In this document: positions 1 through 7,839 of the stretch, piece by piece
Numbering within the stretch: position 1 is the first letter of the stretch
Layout of the letters: the number at the start of each line of letters is the position of its first letter
From: Sediminibacterium sp.
Lineage (GTDB): Bacteria; Bacteroidota; Bacteroidia; Chitinophagales; Chitinophagaceae
Length of the DNA stretch: 15,716 nucleotides
NCBI GenBank assembly: GCA_030158535.1
Contig: JAOASV010000083.1
Coordinates: forward strand, 1 to 15,716
Reading direction: 5' to 3'
Notes under the pieces: model-generated
The model's database searches: none
What the model was told of the DNA's origin: nothing
Seen by the model: the letters and a program-made list of their open reading frames with translations, nothing else
Translations under genes and position numbers: made by a program

Positions 1-423
1 TTCTGCATGACAAGGACCTAGCAGTGTAAAATAATGATCGAGTGGAAAATTAAATGTAGTATGCAGGTATTGATTGAGTAAAACATTATGATCTGGCAAT
101 ATGCCCTTTACAGCAGACACAATTTTTTTACCTTCAAGTAAGCTAGCATCAATGCCTTCAAAAATAGAACTCACATAGGCAGATGGAACAGCTACCACAA
201 CAACATCCACAGCGGCTACAAGCTCTTCTACGTTATCCGTTAAATGAAGTTGTGCCTGATTAAAATAAGCGGCGCTTAAATAATGTGGATTGTGCTTGCG
301 TTTTTGAATATACTGGATGGTGTCAGCATTTCTTACCCACCAATGAATAGCATTACCATTATCTGTTAAGATTTTAGCAAGGGCTGTTGCCCAACTTCCA
401 CTTCCGATAATTCCAAAACGCAT
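1..423 (-). CDS. gpsA: NAD(P)H-dependent glycerol-3-phosphate dehydrogenase, N-terminal part (runs off the left edge)
   Basis: This is the first 141 codons of a minus-strand gene whose 3' end lies outside the window. The translation opens MRFGIIGSGSWATALAKIL, the Rossmann NAD(P)-binding glycine motif (GxGxxA type) typical of GpsA. An HWWVRN segment follows, then VVVVAVPSAYV at about residues 59-69 and SAVKGI at about 97-102, and the visible part ends near LLGPCHAE; these match the GpsA family order. The enzyme reduces dihydroxyacetone phosphate to sn-glycerol 3-phosphate in the cytoplasm, feeding phospholipid synthesis. It lies 57 bases downstream of the adaptor gene on the same strand. A TATGTTTG element on the minus strand in that gap suggests it can also be transcribed on its own. 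The C-terminal catalytic domain cannot be checked here. Confidence 0.9.
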   Translation of the reverse strand, partial: MRFGIIGSGSWATALAKILTDNGNAIHWWVRNADTIQYIQKRKHNPHYLSAAYFNQAQLHLTDNVEELVAAVDVVVVAVPSAYVSSIFEGIDASLLEGKKIVSAVKGILPDHNVLLNQYLHTTFNFPLDHYFTLLGPCHAE

Positions 424-448
424 ATCTAATTGGGTTGTTGATCAACCA

Positions 449-456
449 CAAACATA
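449..456 (-). promoter_or_regulatory. Candidate -7 promoter element for gpsA
   Basis: The minus strand reads TATGTTTG, a full match to the Bacteroidota -7 consensus TAnnTTTG, 25 bases upstream of the gpsA start. A TTTT run at 475-478 sits about 18-19 bases further upstream, a weak match to the -33 element. No transcription start is known, so this is a motif-based call. Confidence 0.4.
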
Positions 457-480
457 CGAAAGGATTTTTTATTGAAAATC

Positions 481-1851
481 TTAGTCTTTTTTCTTGTCTT
501 CGAAGAGTTTATCCTTACTTACAACTTTTACAAGGCTACTATCTTTAATAAGCTTGCTAACCGTATTGTAAGGGCCTGTAATAACTTGATCACCAGCTTT
601 AATGCCATCAATAATTTCGATGAAATTAAGGTCTTGAATATCGGTTTTTACTTTTACTTTTTTAACACGGTTGTCTTTTTGTAGAACAAATACTACTTCT
701 TCGGTATCGTCTGTTTCTAAAGATTTTTTATCGGTAGTTGGAGCAGCTTCTTCTTTTTTATCCTCTTTACCAGTACTTGCACCTGCTTTACCTTCAGACT
801 TGTCTCTTGTTGTTACTGCGTTTAATGGAATCGATAAAACGTTTACTTTGGTTTTGGTTTGGATATCCGCACTTGCACTCATACCAGGTCTAAAAGGAAA
901 GCTATTGCCAGCAACAATTAAATCTTGATAGCTACTTGCGAGTAAACGAATATGCACTTTGTAGTTGGTTACTTCAGAACTTCCGCCAGCTGCTGTACCA
1001 GCAGTGATAGGATTTGCAATTTTATACACCAGCCCCTTAAACTTTCTATTGGTATAAGCGTCCACTTCAACTACAGCCGTATCGCCAATTTTTACTTTAG
1101 GGATATCATTTTCACCAACGTCAACTCTAATTTCGATGCTACGCATATCTGCTACACGCATCATTTCTGTACCAGCCATTTGCGCAGTACCCACAACACG
1201 CTCGCCTTTTTTTACTGCAAGCAAACTAATAATACCATTCATAGGTGCTACGAGTGTTGTTCTTGATAAATCTTTATTGGCACGCGCTAATTGAGCCTCT
1301 GCGCCGCTGATAGCGGCTTGCGTACCTTTAAGTCCTTCTCTGGCGCCATTATAATTTGCTTCTGCAGATCTTAATGCTTGTTGTGCTTGTTCAAATTCTT
1401 GACGAGAAGTTACTTTGTCGTTGTATAATTTAAGTTGACGATCATATACCTGCTTTGCATTATCAAGCGTTGCTTTAAGACCGCCAATGCTTGCAGATGA
1501 ATTTGCAAGCTGCGCTCTAGCCTGGTTTACACCTGCGGCTACTTGATCACGCTGCGTAGAATAAATGTCTGCATAAATACGGGCTAGTACTTGACCTTTG
1601 GTTACACTATCACCTTCGTTTACGTTTAGCTCAACAATTTCTCCACTGATATCCGGACTTACTTTTACTTCAATTTCTGGATATACTTTACCACTCGCAT
1701 TCACTGTTTCAATGATGGTTCGCATTTCGGCTTTTTCTGCAGAAACGGTAAGTCCATCTTCTTTTCCAATAACGCCGGTTTTTTTAAGTGTTACAAACAC
1801 AACAATTAAAAGGGCAAGTGAAACGATCGTCCAAAGTAATTTTTTATTCAT
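481..1851 (-). CDS. HlyD/MacA-family periplasmic adaptor subunit of an efflux or export system
   Basis: This 456-residue protein has one N-terminal membrane anchor (about residues 5-22). A barrel-sandwich/lipoyl-like half follows at about 62-92 (PDISGEIVELNVNEGD). A long alpha-helical coiled-coil hairpin rich in A, Q and E spans about 95-198, and the second lipoyl half starts at APMNGIISLL (202-211). Beta-barrel and membrane-proximal domains complete the fold. This order is that of periplasmic adaptors that join an inner-membrane pump to a TolC channel, and it resembles MacA more than an RND adaptor. A charged, low-complexity stretch (about 348-384, rich in K, E, D, T and A) interrupts the C-terminal part and is probably a flexible linker. 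The tolC-like gene lies 42 bases upstream on the same strand, so the two probably form an operon. No MacB-like ABC gene or RND pump is adjacent, so the transported substrate is unknown. Confidence 0.88.
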   Translation of the reverse strand: MNKKLLWTIVSLALLIVVFVTLKKTGVIGKEDGLTVSAEKAEMRTIIETVNASGKVYPEIEVKVSPDISGEIVELNVNEGDSVTKGQVLARIYADIYSTQRDQVAAGVNQARAQLANSSASIGGLKATLDNAKQVYDRQLKLYNDKVTSRQEFEQAQQALRSAEANYNGAREGLKGTQAAISGAEAQLARANKDLSRTTLVAPMNGIISLLAVKKGERVVGTAQMAGTEMMRVADMRSIEIRVDVGENDIPKVKIGDTAVVEVDAYTNRKFKGLVYKIANPITAGTAAGGSSEVTNYKVHIRLLASSYQDLIVAGNSFPFRPGMSASADIQTKTKVNVLSIPLNAVTTRDKSEGKAGASTGKEDKKEEAAPTTDKKSLETDDTEEVVFVLQKDNRVKKVKVKTDIQDLNFIEIIDGIKAGDQVITGPYNTVSKLIKDSSLVKVVSKDKLFEDKKKD

Positions 1852-1893
1852 GGTATTTTATTTCAAACTTTTTAAAAATGTAATGATGCTATA

Positions 1894-3354
1894 TTAAAGT
1901 GTGATGCCTTGTCCTTTGTAAAATTCAAGCACTTTCATTTTAAATATATAATCGTATTGGTTACTTAATTGTTGCACTTTAGCACGCAACAAATTATTTT
2001 GATTGGTAATTAAATCCAGCGAACTTAAAAGCCCCACTTCATATCTTTTTGATGCAAAGTCATATGCTTTTTGTGCTGTTTCAACAGCTTTGGTACTTGC
2101 ATTTAATTTTTGCAAAGCAGCAGTTGCATTGTTATAAGCCGTATAAATATTTTGCTTTAACGTGATATCAGATTGTTCTTTTTGCAACTCCGCAGATTTA
2201 ACATTTAAGTTGGCACGCTGATACGCTCCTTTAGCTTGACCACCATTAAAAACGGGGATAGATAGGTTAAATCCAATGTTCTGACCAAAGTTATTACTAA
2301 GCTGTTTAGCCCAACCATCCCATATTTCACTGATGTTTCGGTTGGTTTGATTGAGTTTATAAACGGGGCTCTGTATAAAATAGTCTTGACCTCCAATAGA
2401 TACTTTTGGATCAAAGCCAGGCACTGGTGTTCCGTATCCTAAAAAGCTTGCGCCCGTTGTTCTTCTAAAAGAATTAGAAAAATTGGATGCCAAATTACCA
2501 CCCACCGATAAGGTTGGATATTGCTGTGCTTTTGCCACCAATACCGATTTTTTAGCGGCTTCTAAACGAATGGCATTTGCTTTTTGTAGCGGTTGTGTAC
2601 CAAGTGCCATTTCATATACCATAGCAGGTTGCAATTCAGCAAAACTTGGAATAGGAATGTTACTGATATTTGGCGTAGCTACTTCAAATGGCACGGCAGG
2701 ATCTAGGTTTAATAACCCTTGTAAATTTAAAATATTTTGCTCATAGCCTGTATACGCAGCAATATAATTACTACTATCAGACGCAAGCTGCACCTGTATT
2801 TCAGCCAAATTCAATTCTGGTAATGCACCAGCATCTACTCTTTTTTTGGTGATTTCTAATTGCGTTAATGTTTGTGCAATTTGTACTTGTGTAATTTTTA
2901 CTTGCTCTGAAGATGCTAATACATTTAAATAAAAATTAGCAACGTTTAAAGAGATATCGTTGGCAATTCTATCAATATCGGCAAGGGCTGCTTTTGCGTT
3001 TAAATCGGCAACAGCAACGCTATTTTTAAGACTACCATAATTATATAGTTGCATACCCCCAGACAATCCAATATTTTGGTATAAAAATTGTGTGGTGGCG
3101 AAGGCGTTGGTGGTAGGGTCGATAGATCTACCAAAACGCACTCCCATTCCAGAATTACCTGAAACAGATGGATAAAGTGCTAGTTTAGACTGCTTGGCTT
3201 GAACCTGTGCAATGCGCGCCTGAATATCGGCTTGTTTAACAGAAGTGTTATGACTGGTCGCATATTCTACACAACGTTTGAGATCCCACTTTTCGGTTTG
3301 GGACTGAGCCTGTAATACTACAAAGGCAGCAAGAAGGGTAAATAATGATTTCAT
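1894..3354 (-). CDS. TolC-family outer-membrane efflux channel
   Basis: I start the protein at the ATG at 3352-3354 (486 residues), because it begins directly with a signal peptide (MKSLFTLLAAFVVLQAQS). The in-frame ATG 21 bases upstream would add MHYFCSS and bury the signal. The mature part starts with KWDLKRCVEYA, the usual opening of an OEP-family repeat, and has two similar helical halves. The second half carries AYDFASKRYEVGLLSSLDLITNQNNLL, the recurrent TolC helix motif with a conserved G and D. The family forms a trimeric outer-membrane barrel with a periplasmic helical tunnel and accepts substrate from an adaptor. The adaptor gene follows after 42 bases. Length is typical for Bacteroidota TolC homologues, and the protein ends FYKGQGITL. 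Confidence 0.9.
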   Translation of the reverse strand: MKSLFTLLAAFVVLQAQSQTEKWDLKRCVEYATSHNTSVKQADIQARIAQVQAKQSKLALYPSVSGNSGMGVRFGRSIDPTTNAFATTQFLYQNIGLSGGMQLYNYGSLKNSVAVADLNAKAALADIDRIANDISLNVANFYLNVLASSEQVKITQVQIAQTLTQLEITKKRVDAGALPELNLAEIQVQLASDSSNYIAAYTGYEQNILNLQGLLNLDPAVPFEVATPNISNIPIPSFAELQPAMVYEMALGTQPLQKANAIRLEAAKKSVLVAKAQQYPTLSVGGNLASNFSNSFRRTTGASFLGYGTPVPGFDPKVSIGGQDYFIQSPVYKLNQTNRNISEIWDGWAKQLSNNFGQNIGFNLSIPVFNGGQAKGAYQRANLNVKSAELQKEQSDITLKQNIYTAYNNATAALQKLNASTKAVETAQKAYDFASKRYEVGLLSSLDLITNQNNLLRAKVQQLSNQYDYIFKMKVLEFYKGQGITL

Positions 3355-3361
3355 AGAAGAG

Positions 3362-3369
3362 CAAAAATA
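3362..3369 (-). promoter_or_regulatory. Candidate -7 promoter element for the tolC-adaptor unit
   Basis: The minus strand reads TATTTTTG, matching TAnnTTTG, only 7 bases upstream of the chosen tolC start at 3354. If used, transcription would begin at or next to the start codon, giving a leaderless or nearly leaderless mRNA. It would also exclude the upstream ATG at 3375 as the start. I see no convincing -33 element at the usual distance, so confidence is modest. Confidence 0.33.
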
Positions 3370-3459
3370 GTGCATTCCATGCCCTTTGCCCTAAAATTTA
3401 GACAGACGGAAAGAAAGGGGGTATTTTGGCAATTTATGGGGTATGAAGGGTGAATTTCT

Positions 3460-4803
3460 CTATTCAGCAGCCTCGGGACCCGATTTTCGGTACCTAGAAG
3501 TAACAAAATAGAGCACCATAAAGGCAGCCAACACGGCAACGCCCACTCCAGCCGTTTCTGGGGTTTGCATGGCAATACTTACCCCCACAAAGAGGTAATT
3601 GGCAATAAAAAACAGGGGTATAAGAGGGAATAATTTCATTTTGAAAATGCCTGTGCCATCTAGGTGCTTGGTTTTACTGCGGAGCTTAAAAATCGCAGCA
3701 CTGGAAGCCACCATCCCAAAGCAGTCTAAAAAGATGGTGAAGTTTAAAATCTTTTCAAAAGTTTGTGCAAAAAACAAAATAACAATACATACCGCCGCAA
3801 AAATGGTTAACGAAAAAACGAGCACGTCTGTTTTTTTATCTTGCTTAGAAAAAACGGCAGGAAGTGTTCCTTCGGCACTCATGGCATACATCACCCTTGG
3901 GTTGCTCATAAGGAGTGCATTCACATAAGCGAGTACGCCAAAAAATAAAAAGAAAGAAAAAATATTTGCAGCCTGATCACCAAAAGTTTGTTGAATAAGC
4001 GCGTATGCGATTTCCCTTTCACCTTTCATATTGTCAAAGCCAATAATCATGTAGTAACTAAAATTGGCTAGTAAATAAAGTATAATAATGATGGTGATAC
4101 CAATAAAGATTCCTTTGGGTATGGTTTGCGATGGCTTCTCTACTTCATTACCAAAATTGATGGTTTGTTGATAACCACCATAAGTAAACGATACTGCTAT
4201 TAAACTAATGCCAAAGCTTTGAATCCAACTCATATTTGTTACAGCTTGTACTGGTGCAGACGCAGCGTGCAAAAGGGTTTCATGCGGAAAAAATAAAGCT
4301 GCAATGATAACGAGTATCATGGTAATTTTTATAAGCATGAGTACGTTTTGCGCACGCGCACTCATTTTTAATCCACGCAAATTGATAAAATAAAAAACTA
4401 AAATAGCCGCTACACTTAAGAGGGCTTTATCAATATCGGACCAACTATATCCCGGAAACAATTTAGCGATATAACCACTGCCAATAAGCGCAACGCCACT
4501 TAAGCTGGCAGCGTTACTAATTAAAATAATACAGTTAATTGCAAATGCGATACTTGGATGATAGGCATAAGAAAACACTTTATAATAGCCGCCCGTAACA
4601 GGATAACGACTTCCTATTTCTGCATACGTGAGCGCGCCACACATGGCAACTAGGCCACCTACTATCCAAGCACTAAAATAAACAGATGGCTCAATGGCAT
4701 CTTTAGCACTGGTAGCTGCGGTTCTAAAAATCCCCATCCCAATTACAAGGCCTACCACAATCATGGTGAAGCTAAATAAATTTAATTTTTGTTTCGATTG
4801 CAT
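3460..4803 (-). CDS. APC-superfamily amino-acid permease
   Basis: This is a 447-residue, very hydrophobic protein with about 12 predicted membrane helices. The first helix carries GLVIGMGIFRTAA (residues about 18-30), the unwound GxGIF-type substrate-binding motif of APC/LAT-like amino-acid transporters. The second helix region has ALTYAEIGSRYPVTGGYYKVFSYAY (about 57-81), the conserved E-(I/L)-G-xx-P-xxGG segment of the family. The protein should import or exchange amino acids across the inner membrane; the substrate cannot be read from sequence. It is transcribed divergently from the riboswitch-receptor unit and upstream of tolC on the same strand, with a 105-base gap. I see no strong terminator in that gap. 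The C-terminus is short, charged and cytoplasmic (RKSGPEAAE). Confidence 0.87.
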   Translation of the reverse strand: MQSKQKLNLFSFTMIVVGLVIGMGIFRTAATSAKDAIEPSVYFSAWIVGGLVAMCGALTYAEIGSRYPVTGGYYKVFSYAYHPSIAFAINCIILISNAASLSGVALIGSGYIAKLFPGYSWSDIDKALLSVAAILVFYFINLRGLKMSARAQNVLMLIKITMILVIIAALFFPHETLLHAASAPVQAVTNMSWIQSFGISLIAVSFTYGGYQQTINFGNEVEKPSQTIPKGIFIGITIIIILYLLANFSYYMIIGFDNMKGEREIAYALIQQTFGDQAANIFSFFLFFGVLAYVNALLMSNPRVMYAMSAEGTLPAVFSKQDKKTDVLVFSLTIFAAVCIVILFFAQTFEKILNFTIFLDCFGMVASSAAIFKLRSKTKHLDGTGIFKMKLFPLIPLFFIANYLFVGVSIAMQTPETAGVGVAVLAAFMVLYFVTSRYRKSGPEAAE

Positions 4804-4820
4804 ATCATAAAGTGTGGGCT

Positions 4821-4851
4821 TAAATGTAGTAAACTTTCAGGGAGTTTTCAA
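4821..4851 (-). promoter_or_regulatory. Candidate -33/-7 promoter for the amino-acid permease
   Basis: On the minus strand a TTG (plus 4849-4851) is followed after 20 bases by TACATTTA (plus 4821-4828). This is one mismatch from the TAnnTTTG -7 element, and the spacing is usual for Bacteroidota sigma-ABfr promoters. The -7 element ends 17 bases before the start codon. The same TTG-N20 layout occurs before the korA-like gene, which supports both. Confidence 0.4.
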
Positions 4852-4905
4852 CGCATGGTGCAAAACTAAAAAGGACCTTAGGTAGCTAAATGCATTCAGA
4901 ATAAC

Positions 4906-4913
4906 TATTTTCG
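4906..4913 (+). promoter_or_regulatory. Weak candidate -7 element for the riboswitch-receptor transcript
   Basis: TATTTTCG is an imperfect match to TAnnTTTG. Its position predicts a transcript start near 4918-4922, directly before the first paired bases of the riboswitch (P1 at 4923). The placement is what makes it plausible; the motif itself is weak and no -33 element is clear. Confidence 0.25.
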
Positions 4914-4922
4914 CTTTGTAAT

Positions 4923-5088
4923 TGGTTTTCGAATTTTTCGGAATTAAAAGGGAAGCAAGTGTAAGTCTTGCGCTATCCCCGTAGCTGTAAACGCATCTAT
5001 GCAACCAACACCTCAGCCACTGTTCTACTCTAGAATGGGAAGGCCCGTTGGAAGCGCGTGAGCCAGAAGACCTGCCAGTCACAAACCA
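4923..5088 (+). ncRNA. Cobalamin (B12) riboswitch aptamer
   Basis: The conserved pieces of the cobalamin aptamer appear in order. A closing P1 helix pairs TGGTTT (4923-4928) with AAACCA (5083-5088). Then come AAAAGGGAAGCAAGTGTAAG (4947-4966) with a GCAAG/CTTGC stem, CCCCGTAGCTGTAA (4977-4990), GCCACTG (5016-5022), a TTCTA/TAGAA hairpin (5023-5035), TGGGAAGGC (5036-5044), and the B12 box AGCCAGAAGACCTGCC (5061-5076). It lies in the leader of a BtuB-like receptor gene, the classical target: adenosyl- or other cobalamins bind and lower expression of the uptake gene. No T-run terminator follows before the start codon, so control is probably at translation. Ends were set by the P1 pairing and could shift by some bases. 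Confidence 0.93.
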
Positions 5089-5204
5089 TCATTCACGGCT
5101 TTCGGGCGAAAAGCATGGAATGTAAATGCTGTATCAGCGGCTATTTATGTTTCTACCGTTTTAACACTTGAAAGCTCATTGTTCAAATTAAAAAAAAACA
5201 AACA
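5089..5204 (+). promoter_or_regulatory. Leader between the B12 aptamer and the receptor start (possible expression platform)
   Basis: This 116-base stretch has no gene. It contains two small hairpins that share bases: AGCAT/ATGCT (5112-5116 with 5126-5130) and GCTG/CAGC (5128-5131 with 5135-5138). Since both cannot form fully, they are candidates for the switching element. No run of five or more T follows them, so a transcription terminator is unlikely. The last bases before the ATG are A-rich with no Shine-Dalgarno sequence, as is common in Bacteroidota. The assignment as platform is inference from position. Confidence 0.35.
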
Positions 5205-7121
5205 ATGGGCAAAAAATTAATGCTCCTCACCTTGCTATTTTCAGCGAAAATGGTAAGCGCACAACAAGACACCACCACCCTCGATGAAGTTGTGGTGACG
5301 GCCAATAAAATGGCACAAAAACAATCTACCACAGGCAAAGTGGTTACCGTTATTACCAAATCTGATTTGGAAAAAATGGGTAACAAAAATTTAGCCACCC
5401 TACTCCAAGAACAAGTGGGTGTAACCGTTAACGGAAGTAGCAACAATGCAGGTAGTGTACAAACCATTTTTACGCGAGGCGCTTCGGGCGGAAGAACACT
5501 GGTATTACTAGACGGTATTCCAGTAAATGACCCTTCATTTATCAACAACGATTTAGACTTAAACCTATTTGCAACAAGTAGCATTGAGCGTATAGAAATT
5601 TGCAGAGGTGCGCAATCAACCCTGTATGGCAGTGACGCCATTGCAGGTGTGATTAATATCATTACCACCAGTAAAGATATTTCGAGTCCATTACAAATCA
5701 ATGCCAGTAGTATTTTGGGCAGTTTTGGTACGCAAAAAAATAACCTGCAAGTTGCAGGTAAAAAAAATAAATGGTCTTACTCCGGACGTAAATCGCATAC
5801 CAATACAAAAGGAATTACTGCAGCAAATGACACCACCGGACAAAATAATTTTGTCGCCGACTTGTACAAAGGCCTCGCGCTACATGGTCAAATCAACTAC
5901 GCAGCTACCGAACATTTTTCGGTTAAGGCATTTAGCATGTACAACAAATACAAAGCAGGTGTTGATGCGGGCGTTTTTAGAGATGATAGAGATTTTACCA
6001 TCGAAAATAGCAGCTTACTATTAGGTACTGGTTTTGTGTACAAGAAAAATAATTTTCAAATCACGGGTACCTATCAGCACAATACTTTGGACCGACATTT
6101 TTTAAATGATAGTACGCATAAAACAAGTACTTGGTTTGAAAAAAACGATTACGCAGCTGCTTCTGATTACGCCGAAATATATACCAGCGTTAAATTATCA
6201 GAAAGGCTAACAGCCCTTGCAGGACTGGATTACAGAAAAGGTTCATACAGTCAAAACTATCTTTCTGTGAGCGGTTGGGGACCTTATAATTTTAATGAGC
6301 CTACTAGATATGCCGAGCAGTCTGCCATCTATGGTTCATTACTCTACACTAGTCTAGATAAAAAATTAACCCTCGAATTGGGTGGTCGTGCCAACAAACA
6401 TTCGGTGTATGGAAGCAATCAAACTTTTACTTTAAATCCATCTTTTGCACTAAGCGCAAATACACGAATCTTTGCAAGTGTGTCTTCTGGATTTAAAGCG
6501 CCGTCCTTATATCAAATAAGTATCAATGACAAACTAGATCCAGAAAAAGCAACCAGTTACGAAGCAGGTTTTAGTTACCAAAACAAAACGCTACAAACCA
6601 GGCTTGTTTATTTTAACAGACAAACGGCTAATGGCATTGATTACAACTACATCAATTTTCAATATTTTAATTATGTAAAACAAGCAGTGAACGGATTAGA
6701 ATTAGAACTGAGAAAATCATTTGCGAATGGCGTTACTGCTTTTGCTAACTACACTTATTTAGCTGGAAAAGAAACCACGCAAAATAGAATCACCAATCAA
6801 GATACCATCACATACGATTATTTACTACGTAGGCCTGCACACCAATTAAATATGGGCATCAGCGCTCAAGTCAATACAAAATTACGACTTGAAATTACGG
6901 GCAGGTATGCTAGCAAAAGATATGATGTAGGTGGTTATGCGGCGCCTGATATACTTTTGAAATCCTATGCAACACTTGCTGCAAATGTTGGTTACCAACT
7001 TAATAAATATTGGCGCTTTACCGCGGATATTCAAAACTTCACCAACACCAAATATTATGAGGTCTATGGCTTTAAAACCATGCCACTCAATGCTAGTCTT
7101 GGAGCCGTGTTCAGTTGGTAA
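5205..7121 (+). CDS. btuB: TonB-dependent outer-membrane receptor, BtuB-like (probable cobalamin uptake)
   Basis: This 638-residue protein has a signal peptide (about 1-19, MGKKLMLLTLLFSAKMVSA) and then a TonB-box-like TLDEVVVTANK (25-35). The plug domain spans about 40-152, with FTRGASGGRTLVLLDGIPVND and RIEICRGAQSTLYGSDAIAGVINIIT. The rest is a long beta-barrel whose last strand ends in an aromatic residue (ASLGAVFSW), the usual outer-membrane assembly signal. It lacks the N-terminal carboxypeptidase-like domain of SusC-type receptors, and its length is close to that of E. coli BtuB. The cobalamin riboswitch 116 bases upstream strongly suggests that it imports B12 or other corrinoids with TonB energy. 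The ligand is inferred from the riboswitch, not from barrel residues. No BtuF/BtuCD or cobalamin synthesis gene is nearby. Confidence 0.88.
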   Translation: MGKKLMLLTLLFSAKMVSAQQDTTTLDEVVVTANKMAQKQSTTGKVVTVITKSDLEKMGNKNLATLLQEQVGVTVNGSSNNAGSVQTIFTRGASGGRTLVLLDGIPVNDPSFINNDLDLNLFATSSIERIEICRGAQSTLYGSDAIAGVINIITTSKDISSPLQINASSILGSFGTQKNNLQVAGKKNKWSYSGRKSHTNTKGITAANDTTGQNNFVADLYKGLALHGQINYAATEHFSVKAFSMYNKYKAGVDAGVFRDDRDFTIENSSLLLGTGFVYKKNNFQITGTYQHNTLDRHFLNDSTHKTSTWFEKNDYAAASDYAEIYTSVKLSERLTALAGLDYRKGSYSQNYLSVSGWGPYNFNEPTRYAEQSAIYGSLLYTSLDKKLTLELGGRANKHSVYGSNQTFTLNPSFALSANTRIFASVSSGFKAPSLYQISINDKLDPEKATSYEAGFSYQNKTLQTRLVYFNRQTANGIDYNYINFQYFNYVKQAVNGLELELRKSFANGVTAFANYTYLAGKETTQNRITNQDTITYDYLLRRPAHQLNMGISAQVNTKLRLEITGRYASKRYDVGGYAAPDILLKSYATLAANVGYQLNKYWRFTADIQNFTNTKYYEVYGFKTMPLNASLGAVFSW

Positions 7122-7131
7122 AATAATTGGT

Positions 7132-7139
7132 TATATTTG
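7132..7139 (+). promoter_or_regulatory. Candidate -7 promoter element for the MarC-family gene
   Basis: TATATTTG matches TAnnTTTG in the 44-base gap between the receptor stop and the marC start, 26 bases before the ATG. A TTC at 7110-7112 is the nearest -33-like match, at 19 bases. The MarC gene could therefore be transcribed independently of the B12-controlled receptor. Confidence 0.38.
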
Positions 7140-7165
7140 TAAGAAGGGCACCAATACTTACCAAT

Positions 7166-7744
7166 ATGAACTTTCAATTTGACCAACTCATCACCGTTAC
7201 ATTTACATTATTTGCGGTTATAGATATTGTGGGATCTATCCCACTTTTAATATCCTTGAAAGAAAAAATGGGTGGCATTAAATCTATTAATGCTACCCTT
7301 ATTTCTGGGGCCCTCATGATTGCGTTTTTATATGTAGGTAAGCCATTTTTAAAAGTGCTAGGCCTTGACATTCGCTCTTTTGCGGTGGGTGGATCTGTAG
7401 TGATCTTTTTATTAGGCCTCGAAATGGTACTTGGGCACGAAATTTTTAAAGGCGACAAAGACGCCAAATCTAGCACCATGGTACCCATTGCCTTCCCCAT
7501 TATTGCCGGAAGCGGGACCCTTACCACCATTATGTCATTAAAGGCCAATTTTGAAGAAGTATACATATTATCGGGTATCGTTGTAAACCTCGTTATCGTA
7601 TTTATCGTCTTAAAATCACTGAATTGGATCCAAAAAGGCCTTGGAGAAGGCGGTTTAATGGCCGTTCGGAAGTTTTTTGGTGTGATTTTGCTCGCCATCG
7701 CCGTAAAGATTTTTAGCAGCAATATTGCCGCTTTTGGCAAATAA
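7166..7744 (+). CDS. MarC/UPF0056-family integral membrane protein
   Basis: The start is set at the ATG at 7166 (192 residues, MNFQFDQLITVTFTLFAVID). An ATG at 7127 would add 13 residues that do not fit the family and would overlap the -7 element. About six membrane helices are visible. The diagnostic segment VPIAFPIIAGSGTLTTIMSL lies at about residues 106-125 and corresponds to the conserved P-x-x-x-P-x-IAG-x-G-x-x-TT motif. An earlier FAVIDIVGSIPLL segment (16-28) matches the family's N-terminal helix. The biochemical role of this family is not established; the link of E. coli MarC to multiple antibiotic resistance was not upheld. It follows the B12 receptor gene by 44 bases, but a functional connection is not evident. 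Confidence 0.88.
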   Translation: MNFQFDQLITVTFTLFAVIDIVGSIPLLISLKEKMGGIKSINATLISGALMIAFLYVGKPFLKVLGLDIRSFAVGGSVVIFLLGLEMVLGHEIFKGDKDAKSSTMVPIAFPIIAGSGTLTTIMSLKANFEEVYILSGIVVNLVIVFIVLKSLNWIQKGLGEGGLMAVRKFFGVILLAIAVKIFSSNIAAFGK

Positions 7745-7770
7745 TAGAGCTGTTTTTAGCCTACAATTGT

Positions 7771-7778
7771 TACCTTTG
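7771..7778 (+). promoter_or_regulatory. Candidate -7 promoter element for trigger factor
   Basis: TACCTTTG, followed by CA, is a full match to TAnnTTTG in the 95-base gap before tig. It would place the transcript start near 7785 and give a leader of about 55 bases. That leader holds a small GGCC/GGCC hairpin (about 7799-7812). The -33 region is only T-rich (7752-7757), at short spacing. Confidence 0.42.
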
Positions 7779-7839
7779 CAGCCCATTTAACCCCTTTGGC
7801 CTATTTGGGCCTCAGGCAAAACCTTATAAATAAGAAGAC

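Noticed and set aside
433..447. Inverted repeat GGTTGTTGATCAACC with the palindrome GTTGATCAAC, upstream of gpsA
   Set aside because: It could be an operator or small hairpin, but the stem is short and only one copy is present, so I cannot assign a function.
463..480. GATTTT/AAAATC hairpin on the minus strand after the adaptor gene
   Set aside because: It is nearly all A-T and is not followed by a T-run in the direction of transcription, so it is not a credible terminator.
3351..3575. Minus-strand ORF of 74 codons overlapping the 3' end of the permease and the tolC upstream gap
   Set aside because: It is out of frame with the permease, has a Cys/Pro/Leu-rich noise-like sequence, and its end runs into the tolC start.
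4837..5082. Minus-strand ORF of 81 codons in the permease-receptor gap
   Set aside because: It lies almost entirely across the conserved cobalamin aptamer, which explains the sequence; the translation has no family-like features.
5183..5701. Minus-strand ORF of 172 codons over the receptor's 5' end
   Set aside because: It overlaps the signal peptide and plug domain of the BtuB-like receptor on the other strand and resembles no protein I know.
7174..7740. Minus-strand ORF of 188 codons
   Set aside because: It is antisense to the MarC-family gene, which has clear family motifs. The long open frame reflects codon bias of the real gene.
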